Of a stretch of DNA of 14,336 bases, positions 1 to 7,084 are shown one piece after another. The notes below the pieces were generated by a model that was given only the letters and a program-made list of their open reading frames with translations, searched no databases and was not told where the DNA came from. Source of the DNA: UBA965 sp046303375. GTDB lineage: Bacteria; Chloroflexota; Chloroflexia; Chloroflexales; Roseiflexaceae. How positions within the stretch are numbered: position 1 is the stretch's first letter; each line of letters begins with the position of its first letter. Location of the stretch: contig JBKCGB010000074.1 in assembly GCA_046303375.1 (NCBI GenBank), positions 1-14,336 of the forward strand, in the 5' to 3' direction. The translations under genes and the position numbers were made by a program.

Positions 1-1
1 C

Positions 2-823
2 GAGGGCAACATCCCTGTCTCTGCACAAACCAACATCAAAGCCATCGGTGCCGGAGCTCGCTTTGCCTTTGCTATCCGCAACGATCTCACCGTGGTGGCC
101 TGGGGGCGCAACGAGTGGGGCCAGGCGACGGTGCCCGCCACAGCCACCGACGTGATTGCGATTGACGGCGGTGACCGGCATGCGGTGGCGCTCAAATCAA
201 ATGGGACGGTGGTCGCCTGGGGTGATAATCGGCTGGGGCAGGCGGCGGTGCCTGCCGGGCTGATTGGCGTGACCGCAGTCAGCGCCGGTGAGAATCACAC
301 CTTGGCGTTGCTCGATACCGGGCGGGTCATTGGTTGGGGCAACAACGCCAAGGGGCAGATCTCGATTCCTGCATCCGTCACCGACATCGTCAAGATTGCG
401 GCAGGGCGGGAGTGCTCACTAGCACTCAAGGCGGATGGCACACTCATCACGTGGGGGGAATTCCGCTATATCAACTTCCCCGTTGATGTGCGCTACAACC
501 CAATTGTGGCCATCGACTCGGGTAACCAGAATTCGGTGGTGAGCACCCGCAACGGGCAGATTTATGTGGCTGGCAACAACTTGAGTGGCATCATGACCTC
601 GCGCACACCGACATCACCACCGCTCATCACTGAGACACCGTCACTGACGCGCGTACCCACAGAGAGCTACACCCCGTCATTGACGCGCTCGCGCACGCCG
701 ACACGGAGTCTGACGCCGTCACGCACCGTACCACGGACACTCACGCCGTCGAACTCGCGCACCAAGACGCCATCACGCACCAAGTTCCCCACGTGGACAC
801 ATTCACCCACCCGCACGCCGTAA
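2..823 (+). CDS. RCC1-repeat surface protein, C-terminal part (5' end outside window)
   Basis: The reading frame is open from the left edge (first full codon at position 2), so the gene is truncated by the window and its start is not visible; the GTG at 92 is an internal valine. The visible part holds RCC1-type propeller blades recognisable by recurring VVAWG/VIGWG/LITWG strands followed by N-x-x-GQ-x-x-[VI]P turns. It ends in an S/T/P/R-rich tail of about 70 residues closing with RTKFPTWTHSPTRTP. No C-terminal membrane anchor or sortase motif is seen. It aligns without gaps to residues 610 onward of the protein encoded at 1108-3744; by hand I count 141 identities in 172 residues over the propeller. 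RCC1 propellers are protein- or ligand-interaction scaffolds. With the low-complexity tail, an exported cell-surface role is inferred; no specific function can be given. Confidence 0.85.
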   Translation, partial: EGNIPVSAQTNIKAIGAGARFAFAIRNDLTVVAWGRNEWGQATVPATATDVIAIDGGDRHAVALKSNGTVVAWGDNRLGQAAVPAGLIGVTAVSAGENHTLALLDTGRVIGWGNNAKGQISIPASVTDIVKIAAGRECSLALKADGTLITWGEFRYINFPVDVRYNPIVAIDSGNQNSVVSTRNGQIYVAGNNLSGIMTSRTPTSPPLITETPSLTRVPTESYTPSLTRSRTPTRSLTPSRTVPRTLTPSNSRTKTPSRTKFPTWTHSPTRTP

Positions 824-837
824 TGCAACTTGTGGTA

Positions 838-869
838 ACCTCGTCGCGCATTCGTATGTGCGACGAGGT
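838..869 (+). terminator. Hairpin downstream of first RCC1 gene
   Basis: A 13-bp stem (arms 838-850 and 857-869, one G-T pair) with a 6-nt loop starts 14 bases after the stop codon. It is strong enough to act as an intrinsic terminator or an mRNA 3'-end block, but no T-run follows it, so the terminator call rests on stem strength and position only. Confidence 0.6.
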
Positions 870-1107
870 AGTATGGTGGTGACTTGAGTATATATTGTAA
901 TGTGAAAAAAAGAATAGTGTCGGAAATAAAAAGAGCGGTAATCGTGAATTATGTGTTCGTGAACAAATAATATAATTGAATATACATTACATTAATATAA
1001 TTAAATAATTACAACAAGCTATCATTGAATGCGATATAATCGTATATTAGGGTGTGAGGCGTTGGTCATCGCCCCAAAAGTATGTGCATACGTAATTTGG
1101 GTATATC
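870..1107 (+). promoter_or_regulatory. AT-rich upstream region of second RCC1 gene, possible promoters
   Basis: This gap holds no gene. It is strikingly AT-rich compared with both flanks and contains three exact TATAAT hexamers (971-976, 996-1001, 1035-1040). The 10-mer TAATATAATT occurs twice (968-977 and 993-1002). None of the three has a good TTGACA-like element at 16-18 bp; the best is TTATGT at 949-954, 16 bp upstream of the first. The ribosome-binding site before the ATG at 1108 is weak (GGG about 6 nt upstream). The region probably carries the promoter of the downstream gene, but which hexamer is used cannot be decided by eye. Confidence 0.4.
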
Positions 1108-3744
1108 ATGCAAAAGCGTCTATTGATCAGTATTATTGTCATCGTGCTTGTGATGGGTGTGCGATACTTATCAACGCAGGCAGGTGGATTGTGGCCAGGA
1201 TCACGTATACCGTTGCAAATTAGTATCCCGCTGACAGTTCCCACGACGAGCAATCCTGTGGGAAATGGCAACAAGGGTGTGCGATCAATGATTAACCCAT
1301 CGTTTGAGATATACAGTAGTTGTGGGACTATTACTGGAAGTGTGGGGTGGATCTATGTGCCGATGCAGAATATCCGTGGTTGGTTTACTTCGCACCCATT
1401 GATATCCTTGAATGGGTGTGGCATGGGTGGGACGCATCGTGTTATTGAATATAAACCACAAAATGCCCAAGACGGTATTCTAAATGTAGAATTGAATGCT
1501 GATGTGGCTTCCATGATGTATCAACCATTGTGTGTGATTAATGGTGATACCTTTGAATTTACGTTCCATCATCGCCCGACAGATAATAGTCGTACCGATA
1601 TTGTCGAGTTTCGTTTGGGAATTCCCACCGGATTGCCAACTGGTTCAGTGGCAAATGATGCATACTCGCGTCAAGTATTGCAGGCAAGCACCACCAAAAG
1701 TAGTGCATCAGTGACAGGTGTGTCGCAAGTCCAGTATGCTGGTACAACTGCAATAGCGCCGAGCATTACCACTCGCGGTTGGGGTAAATTCAGTGGAACG
1801 CACACATTACCCAATTCAGGATGGAAAGGTATTCGAAATATCGGCTTTGTGGCAGTTCAAGGAACTGGTCCTGCACAAGGTAACTTACTCGATGATATTA
1901 CGCTCGGTATTGTACCAATTATCGATATGGGCTCGTCGCGTGATCGCACTGCCCTGGAAGGAACGAGCCCGACTGCTATCAACATTCGTGTGAATGGTAG
2001 GGTGACTACAGGAACCAAAATTGCATTACGTCGTAAGCTCGATAATCCGGGACCGGCAATGAGCGATGTCGACTTTACTCTCGGTACTCCGACTGCAGGT
2101 GCATTCGGTGTTGCGACAGTGATGCATACGACGGGGAGTGATTTGTGGCTGATTACCATTCCACCGGGAGATTATGACGGTGGGATATATCCGGCGAATA
2201 ATGTGGGTGGAATCACTGTGCCAATTTCATTTTTGACTGACAGCATAAATGAGGGTACTGAATGGGCGCAGTTTGAGATTGCTCGCCCCACGAAAGACGG
2301 TTCGAGTCCATACTATGACAGCACCTATACGACAATCACGGGGAACTGGGAGCTTGGTGATCCAATTTGTGATTTGTCAGAAAAAACGGATGGTGTAGTC
2401 TACTCCATCACCGAATTAGCTGATACACCAACCCCCACAGCAACACGCACTGCGACAAACACACGCACCAATACACCCACGTATACTGCGACAAATACAC
2501 GCACCAACACGCCCACTCTCACCAGTACGGATACTGCTACCAGTACGCCCACGTATACCCCCACCAACACGCCTACCAGCACGCGTACACCGTCACGCAC
2601 GCCGACCAACACTCCGACGGCTACCGATACCTTTACTCCTACCAACACGGCTACCCATACCAATACGCCCACAGCCACCTTTACCCGCACTATCACTCCG
2701 TCTCCGGGTCCTTTTGCGCAGATCAAGACAGCAATCGGTGACCTGTTTGTACTCGGTCTCTTACAAAACGGTACCCTGGTCACCTGGGGTATCAATGAAA
2801 CAGATATCAACCAATCAGCGATTCCGGCTACGTTGCGCACCATGCTCTTCAAGGACATCGCCGCCTCGGTGGCCAACGGCTACGCCCTTAGCGAAGATGG
2901 CAACCTCTACACCTGGGGAGAAAATCTCTACGGTGAAGGCACTATTCCTTTGGTCGCCCAGACCAACGTCAACGCGATCGGCGCTGGAGCTCGCTTCGCC
3001 TTTGCCATTCTGAGCGACCATACGGTCGTTGCCTGGGGGCGTAATGAGTGGGGGCAAACCAACGTCCCTCCCACCGCTATCGACGTAATCGCCATCGATG
3101 GTGGTGACCGACACGCCGTCGCACTTAAGTCTAATGGTACGGTAGTCGCTTGGGGAGACAACCGTCTCGGTCAAGCACGAGTTCCTGCGGGGCTCATTGG
3201 TGTCATCGGTATCAGTGCTGGCGAAAATCACACACTGGCACTGCTCGATACGGGGCGTATTGTGGGCTGGGGGAGCAACAGCAAGGGCCAGCTCAACATT
3301 CCAGCCAATGCTAGCGATATTGTGGCGGTAGCGGCGGGACGTGAGTGTTCGTTGGCCATCAAAGCGGATGGCACACTTATTACCTGGGGTGATTCCCGCT
3401 ATCTCAACTTCCCAGCTGAGGTCCGCTACATGCCAATTGTGGCCATTGACTCTGACAACCAAAATTCTGTCGTGAGCACACGCAACGGACAGATCTACGT
3501 GGCTGGGACAAACTTACGCGGCGTGATGGTGTCCCGTACGTCCACGATGACTCCACTCATCACGGAAACGCCATCACTGACCCGCGTCCCCACCGAGAGC
3601 TTGACCCCGTCGCTAACCCGCTCACAGACCCCTACGCGTAGCGTGACCCCGTCGCGGACACTGAGCCGCACCCGCACTCCATCGCTGACTCGAACGCGCA
3701 CCCCATCGCGCACCAAGTTCCCCACGTGGACGCACACACCCTAA
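1108..3744 (+). CDS. Large exported protein: CBM/Calx-beta-like region, Thr/Pro linker, RCC1 propeller, S/T/P/R tail
   Basis: The product is 878 aa. The start at 1108 gives a basic N-terminus and a hydrophobic segment (about residues 4-18), read as a signal peptide or anchor. Residues about 61-270 begin with NPSFE, contain a cysteine-bearing GW-rich stretch and end with LLDDITL, a pattern typical of carbohydrate-binding-like beta sandwiches. Residues about 274-400 resemble a Calx-beta fold (RTALEG ... SINEGTEWAQFEI). Residues 439-535 are a TNTPT-type linker. Residues 536-808 give seven RCC1-like blades (LVTWG, LYTWG, VVAWG, VVAWG, IVGWG, LITWG, IYVAG), enough for a complete seven-bladed propeller. 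Residues 809-878 form an S/T/P/R tail ending RTKFPTWTHTP. The domain calls for the N-terminal half are by pattern and tentative; the RCC1 call is firm. An extracellular adhesive or binding role is inferred. It is a paralogue of the truncated gene at the left edge and may sit in a tandem surface-protein array. Confidence 0.85.
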   Translation: MQKRLLISIIVIVLVMGVRYLSTQAGGLWPGSRIPLQISIPLTVPTTSNPVGNGNKGVRSMINPSFEIYSSCGTITGSVGWIYVPMQNIRGWFTSHPLISLNGCGMGGTHRVIEYKPQNAQDGILNVELNADVASMMYQPLCVINGDTFEFTFHHRPTDNSRTDIVEFRLGIPTGLPTGSVANDAYSRQVLQASTTKSSASVTGVSQVQYAGTTAIAPSITTRGWGKFSGTHTLPNSGWKGIRNIGFVAVQGTGPAQGNLLDDITLGIVPIIDMGSSRDRTALEGTSPTAINIRVNGRVTTGTKIALRRKLDNPGPAMSDVDFTLGTPTAGAFGVATVMHTTGSDLWLITIPPGDYDGGIYPANNVGGITVPISFLTDSINEGTEWAQFEIARPTKDGSSPYYDSTYTTITGNWELGDPICDLSEKTDGVVYSITELADTPTPTATRTATNTRTNTPTYTATNTRTNTPTLTSTDTATSTPTYTPTNTPTSTRTPSRTPTNTPTATDTFTPTNTATHTNTPTATFTRTITPSPGPFAQIKTAIGDLFVLGLLQNGTLVTWGINETDINQSAIPATLRTMLFKDIAASVANGYALSEDGNLYTWGENLYGEGTIPLVAQTNVNAIGAGARFAFAILSDHTVVAWGRNEWGQTNVPPTAIDVIAIDGGDRHAVALKSNGTVVAWGDNRLGQARVPAGLIGVIGISAGENHTLALLDTGRIVGWGSNSKGQLNIPANASDIVAVAAGRECSLAIKADGTLITWGDSRYLNFPAEVRYMPIVAIDSDNQNSVVSTRNGQIYVAGTNLRGVMVSRTSTMTPLITETPSLTRVPTESLTPSLTRSQTPTRSVTPSRTLSRTRTPSLTRTRTPSRTKFPTWTHTP
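2422..2712 (+). repeat. Degenerate tandem repeat encoding a Thr/Pro/Asn linker
   Basis: About 290 bp of degenerate short repeats built on units such as acaaacacacgcaccaayac encode the T-N-T-P-T linker (residues 439-535) between the N-terminal domains and the RCC1 propeller. The units vary at synonymous positions, so this is an old, diverged repeat and not a fresh microsatellite expansion. Such linkers in exported proteins are commonly extended and often O-glycosylated; glycosylation here is inference. Confidence 0.7.
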
Positions 3745-3755
3745 TCAGATCATGA

Positions 3756-3788
3756 AAGTCCCCACAACGTGTATCGTTGTGGGGACTT
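3756..3788. terminator. Bidirectional hairpin between convergent RCC1 gene and fabD
   Basis: A perfect 14-bp stem (3756-3769 with 3775-3788) and a 5-nt loop lie between two convergent stop codons (3744 on plus, 3805 on minus). Placement and symmetry fit a shared bidirectional terminator. There is no long T-run on either side. Confidence 0.75.
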
Positions 3789-3804
3789 GACTGGCTGCAA
3801 CTAA

Positions 3805-4746
3805 CTATTGCGCAAGAAATGCCTCAAGCGATGCGACATCCTTGATTGAGGTCGTGTGGGCATCAGGGGCGATGCGTTTCATCATATTCTTGAGCACGTC
3901 TCCGGCGCCGATTTCAACAAAATGCGTCACGCCATCATTGACCAGATAGTGAATGGTGTGGACCCAACGCACGGGTGAGACCATCTGAGCTGGGAGTTCG
4001 GCACGAATTGCCGCAGCATCAGCGAGTGGTGTGGCAGTAATATTAGAAATGACCGGGAGCTGTGGTGGTGCAAAATGTGTGGTAGTGACGGCAGTGGTGA
4101 GTGCCTGTGCTGCATCATGCATCAATGGTGAATGGAATGCACCGCTCACATTGAGTGGTTTGACGAGTTTGGCACCAGCTGTTTTGAGTGCGTCACTTGC
4201 ACGTGCAATTGCTGTGGGAGCGCCACTTATCACGGTTTGCCCGGGTGTGTTGTAGTTGGCCACTACCACGGTGGCATCGGGAGTGCTTACCGTGGCACAG
4301 ATACGGTCGATGATGTCGTCATCGAGCCCAATGACGGCAGCCATGCTACCACTAGTAGCTGCGGCCATGAGTTCGCCACGCCTGCGCACCAAGCGGATTG
4401 CATCTGCGGGCGTCAAACTACCAGCAGCTGCCAATGCACTATATTCGCCCAAACTATGCCCTGCTACAGCCACTGCGTGTGTCGTTGTAAATGCAGTGAT
4501 GCGTGTCACCTCACCTGCTAGTGCTGCAAGTACTGCGAGTGAAGTAGCGACGAGTGCAGGTTGGGTATTATCAGTAGCGGTGAGGAGTGTATCCGGTCCA
4601 TGAAAGCAGATGTCACTCACCGACCACCCCAAGGCTTCATCGGCGAGCTGATACATGTGTCGTGCTGCAGGGTATGCTGCAGCAATATCGTGGCCCATGC
4701 CGACAATTTGTGAGCCTTGGCCGGGGAAGAGAAATGCACAGCGCAT
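3805..4746 (-). CDS. fabD: Malonyl-CoA:ACP transacylase FabD
   Basis: The 313-aa product matches the usual family length. FabD moves the malonyl group from CoA to acyl carrier protein, supplying the extender unit for type II fatty-acid synthesis in the cytosol. Visible signatures are the N-terminal FPGQGSQ (Gln10, oxyanion-hole region), the nucleophile elbow GHSLGEYSAL (Ser98), an Arg in VRRRGELM (about 121-123, carboxylate binding) and the catalytic His205 in GAFHSPLM. The ATG at 4746 is preceded by AAGGAG six bases upstream, inside the last codons of fabH, and only 3 bases separate the genes, so the two are co-transcribed and probably translationally coupled. No fabG or acpP follows: the operon ends here at the hairpin shared with the convergent gene. 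Confidence 0.97.
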   Translation of the reverse strand: MRCAFLFPGQGSQIVGMGHDIAAAYPAARHMYQLADEALGWSVSDICFHGPDTLLTATDNTQPALVATSLAVLAALAGEVTRITAFTTTHAVAVAGHSLGEYSALAAAGSLTPADAIRLVRRRGELMAAATSGSMAAVIGLDDDIIDRICATVSTPDATVVVANYNTPGQTVISGAPTAIARASDALKTAGAKLVKPLNVSGAFHSPLMHDAAQALTTAVTTTHFAPPQLPVISNITATPLADAAAIRAELPAQMVSPVRWVHTIHYLVNDGVTHFVEIGAGDVLKNMMKRIAPDAHTTSIKDVASLEAFLAQ

Positions 4747-4749
4747 TCG

Positions 4750-5751
4750 TTACTCCTTGGCTGGGGTACCCCAGCGCACAACGGCAGACCCCCAAGTGAG
4801 ACCTCCACCGAATGCAGTGAAGAGCACGATATCGCCGTGATTGAGTCTCCCTTGCGCGGCTGCTTCAGCAATTGCAATTGGAATGGTGGCTGCCGACGTA
4901 TTACCGTAGCGGTCGAGGTTGATGAAAAATTGCTCGATGGGGACATTTAGTCGTTCAGCAATGGCTTCAATAATACGGCGATTCGCTTGATGGGGAATCA
5001 CCAGCTTGACGTCAGCAAGGGTTAGTCCGGCATTGCTAAGCGCTTTGAGCGAGGATTCTTCCATGCCACGTACCGCAAGCTTAAACACTTCGCGACCATT
5101 CATGGTCAGCTGATGTTTGTGGTGCTGGAGCACGTCGTGGGTGATTGGCAAGCAGACTCCACCAGCTTCAACCATCAAGAGATTTTCGCGGTTGCCATCG
5201 GCACCGAGTACTGAGGTAAGCAAGCCAAACGGTTGGGAGGTCGCTTCGAGCACCACCGCACCTGCACCATCACCAAAGAGCACGCAGGTGTTGCGGTCTG
5301 TCCAGTTGATGTAGTGGCTGAGTACGTCAGCAGCACAAAAAAGAATGCGCTTGGCCATGCCGCTGGCAATCATACTTGTCGCAATACTCAACCCATAAAC
5401 AAAGCCACTACATGCGGCTGCCACATCAAAGGCTGCCGCCCGCGTGAGACCGAGCTGGGCTTGCACGAGACAGGCGGTGGCAGGCAAGGGGCGATCGGGG
5501 CAAAAGGTCGCCACAATCACCATGTCGATGTCTGCGCTGGTCACTCCTGCCATGCGCATGGCATCACGCCCTGCGGCTGCAGCAAGCGTCGAGGTAGTTT
5601 CGCCATCACTCACAATCCGACGTTCACGGATGCCGGTGCGGCTCACTATCCATTCATCCGAAGTGTCGACGATTTTGGATAGGTCTTCGTTGGTGACGAC
5701 TTTGTGTGGGACGCTCATCCCCCAACCAGTGATGGCAGCATGCATGCTCAT
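4750..5751 (-). CDS. fabH: Beta-ketoacyl-ACP synthase III FabH
   Basis: The 333-aa product is a thiolase-fold initiating condensing enzyme. It joins an acyl-CoA primer to malonyl-ACP to start fatty-acid chains. The Cys-His-Asn triad is complete: Cys114 in AAACSGF, His254 in IPHQANRRI and Asn284 in RYGNTSAAT. The GDGAGAVVL and GGGLTWGSAVVRW segments are also typical. Two starts are possible. The ATG at 5751 has an AAGG only one base upstream. The in-frame ATG two codons later (5745) has the same AAGG at a normal 7-base spacing, so 5745 may be the true start. fabD follows after 3 bases. Upstream, a strong hairpin separates the gene from rpmF, and the plsX often found there is absent. Confidence 0.97.
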   Translation of the reverse strand: MSMHAAITGWGMSVPHKVVTNEDLSKIVDTSDEWIVSRTGIRERRIVSDGETTSTLAAAAGRDAMRMAGVTSADIDMVIVATFCPDRPLPATACLVQAQLGLTRAAAFDVAAACSGFVYGLSIATSMIASGMAKRILFCAADVLSHYINWTDRNTCVLFGDGAGAVVLEATSQPFGLLTSVLGADGNRENLLMVEAGGVCLPITHDVLQHHKHQLTMNGREVFKLAVRGMEESSLKALSNAGLTLADVKLVIPHQANRRIIEAIAERLNVPIEQFFINLDRYGNTSAATIPIAIAEAAAQGRLNHGDIVLFTAFGGGLTWGSAVVRWGTPAKE

Positions 5752-5773
5752 ACCTTGGCGGCCTTACTAATAC

Positions 5774-5810
5774 CAACCGGTGTTCGTAGCGAAACCACGA
5801 ACACCGGTTG
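5774..5810 (-). terminator. Perfect 14-bp hairpin between rpmF and fabH
   Basis: Arms 5774-5787 and 5797-5810 are perfect complements around a 9-nt loop. Reading on the minus strand, the hairpin begins 22 bases after the rpmF stop and ends 22 bases before the first fabH ATG. No T-run follows. It could terminate or attenuate yceD-rpmF transcription, or protect its 3' end after processing, making fabH-fabD expression partly independent. No separate fabH promoter is obvious. Confidence 0.6.
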
Positions 5811-5832
5811 AGCGACCTCTCTCACCAATGTG

Positions 5833-6027
5833 TTATTCGGCTGATGGTGTGGCGACTGCAATCACCTGCCGGCGATTATATTGGCCACACGACTTACACG
5901 CATAGTGTGAACGCATCAATTCACCACAGCTTTTGCAGGTGATGAGATGCGGCGCACTCAGGCGCTGGTGGCGGCGGCGATTGCCACGGCGATGTCGCGA
6001 TACTTTGGTCTTTGGTGCTGCACCCAT
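5833..6027 (-). CDS. rpmF: 50S ribosomal protein bL32
   Basis: The 64-aa product matches bL32: a short basic N-terminus (KTKVSRHRRGNRRRHQRL), the conserved APHLITC core, and a zinc-ribbon formed by two CKSCG knuckles (C-x2-C ... C-x2-C). This is therefore the zinc-binding (C+) form of bL32. The ATG at 6027 follows the yceD stop by 6 bases, with a GGAG nine bases upstream that overlaps the end of yceD. The yceD-rpmF pair is one of the most conserved bacterial gene adjacencies and supports the call. Confidence 0.97.
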   Translation of the reverse strand: MGAAPKTKVSRHRRGNRRRHQRLSAPHLITCKSCGELMRSHYACKSCGQYNRRQVIAVATPSAE

Positions 6028-6033
6028 GAGTAA

Positions 6034-6603
6034 TTACTCCATTCTTGATTCATTGGTTGACGTCTTGTTGAGCAACGCGCGTAGCGCCGCAAAACGTTCG
6101 TCATTCGACTCTTCGTGACAACGACAAACTTCGAGGTTGAGATCAACGCCACACCCCGTGCATAGCCCGCGACAATCATCTTTGCAATGCGGACTAATTG
6201 GAATCTCGAGGAGCGCATATTCGCGTATTGCCACCCCTACATCCAACATGTGATGCTCATCAATCAGGAAGACGTCGTCTTCCTCGGGTTTGGGCAACGC
6301 TGCACCGGTGTTTACGTCTACCGTGGCAATACACTCCTCGACAAAATCAAGCTCGACGCGTACATGTGCAGGCTGCAGGCAACGGACACACTGTGTGGTT
6401 ACATTACCCACGGCACGACACTTGACATAGACACCCGCAAGGGTACGTGTGAAGTGCACATGCCCATGAATGTCACGAATGAATTCATTGTCGTATAGCT
6501 GCAACGAATCCTCGGTAAAGTCATGTTGTCGGCGCGCACCAATCGGCTCACGTAATAGCTGTGCCACGTTAAAGGTGAGCGGTGAACGGTCTTTGCGTTT
6601 CAT
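6034..6603 (-). CDS. yceD: DUF177 (YceD/YlbN) family protein
   Basis: The 189-aa product has the DUF177 layout: an N-terminal region beginning FNVAQLLREPIGA, a CVRCL knuckle (Cys72, Cys75), an acidic middle (EEDD at 107-110, then DVG at 121-123), and a C-terminal cysteine cluster CKDDCRGLCTGCG followed by CRC (Cys140, 144, 148, 151, 160, 162). Those cysteines very likely bind zinc. The family is linked to 23S rRNA accumulation and large-subunit biogenesis, which fits its position directly before rpmF. The start at 6603 is supported by AGGGGTG five bases upstream, about 25 bases into a leader that begins at a perfect consensus promoter. The gene belongs to the same syntenic block as rsmD and coaD in Bacillus-type genomes. 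Confidence 0.93.
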   Translation of the reverse strand: MKRKDRSPLTFNVAQLLREPIGARRQHDFTEDSLQLYDNEFIRDIHGHVHFTRTLAGVYVKCRAVGNVTTQCVRCLQPAHVRVELDFVEECIATVDVNTGAALPKPEEDDVFLIDEHHMLDVGVAIREYALLEIPISPHCKDDCRGLCTGCGVDLNLEVCRCHEESNDERFAALRALLNKTSTNESRME

Positions 6604-6639
6604 ACGAACACCCCTAGACGCGACGCATCCCGAACATTA

Positions 6640-6668
6640 ATTATAGAGGAGATGGCAGCTGATGTCAA
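6640..6668 (-). promoter_or_regulatory. Perfect consensus sigma-70 promoter for yceD-rpmF
   Basis: On the minus strand, TTGACA (6663-6668) and TATAAT (6640-6645) are separated by exactly 17 bp (6646-6662). Both hexamers match the housekeeping consensus without a mismatch. The expected transcription start is near 6633, leaving a leader of about 30 bases before the yceD ATG at 6603. The -35 element lies 14 bases past the stop codon of the upstream operon, so the two operons are separately driven. Confidence 0.85.
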
Positions 6669-6681
6669 AAAATAATAGTGC

Positions 6682-7083
6682 TTATTGTTCTGCACTCGTA
6701 TGATCACGTTGCATGCGTTCAAGCTCTTTTAGCCCATTTTGGACGCTTAGCATCAGCCGATCGAGCCGTCCTTGCAGCTCTTCGAGCACTTCACGTGCAT
6801 AGTCATCTGCACCACGACGAATGTCGTCTGCCTCTTGGTGGGCTTCTTCAATAATGCGCACACGTTCGAGATCGGTGGCAGTCATCATGCCTTGTTCGCG
6901 CATACTATTGGTCATACTGCTGGTATCTTGGCGTGGAGTACTGCGCGGTACCGGCATCGCACGAATTCGGTCAATAATGTCAAAAACTTGGCGCTCCTCG
7001 AGAATGACAAGCTGGGTAAATGGCACATGTTGGGATTCGTTGATAATGGCTTCAAGTTCGTTGAGTAATTCGTTGACACTCAT
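6682..7083 (-). CDS. Coiled-coil protein downstream of coaD (DivIVA/ATPase-subunit-like)
   Basis: The 133-aa product begins MSVNELLNELEAII. The ATG at 7083 is chosen over an upstream ATG at 7128 because a strong GGAGG lies 5-6 bases before it and the upstream start would overlap the coaD coding region; coaD stops one base earlier. The N-terminal part (about 1-43) contains a VILEERQVFDIIDRIR segment. A variable Ser/Thr/Arg stretch follows, then a long amphipathic helix (about residues 70-128) with EEAHQEADDIRRGADDYAREVL, typical of coiled coils. I recall similar proteins next to coaD in Firmicutes, usually annotated as ATPase-like or hypothetical. No enzyme motif is present. A scaffolding or cell-envelope role is only a guess. 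Confidence 0.8.
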   Translation of the reverse strand: MSVNELLNELEAIINESQHVPFTQLVILEERQVFDIIDRIRAMPVPRSTPRQDTSSMTNSMREQGMMTATDLERVRIIEEAHQEADDIRRGADDYAREVLEELQGRLDRLMLSVQNGLKELERMQRDHTSAEQ

Positions 7084-7084
7084 A

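Noticed and set aside
954..965. TGTTC-GT-GAACA dyad as a possible SOS or LexA site
   Set aside because: Half-sites are in the opposite order to the GAAC-N4-GTTC box, it is only 12 bp, and no DNA-damage gene is adjacent.
2400..2876. Minus-strand ORF of 158 aa very rich in Gly and Val
   Set aside because: It is the antisense of the Thr/Pro linker repeat; its GV-repeat composition is a by-product of that repeat and it has no ribosome-binding site or context.
2815..3462. Minus-strand ORF of 215 aa
   Set aside because: It lies wholly antisense to the RCC1 propeller, which is conserved at protein level in two copies; no recognisable motif.
2..3744. Cell-wall or membrane anchoring signal (sortase LPxTG or C-terminal helix) on the RCC1 proteins
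   Set aside because: The C-termini are hydrophilic S/T/P/R tails with no LPxTG and no hydrophobic segment.
6028..6039. 12-bp palindrome GAGTAATTACTC at the yceD stop and rpmF ribosome-binding site
   Set aside because: Only a 4-bp stem can form in RNA; it is probably a chance result of the GGAG-TAA stop junction.
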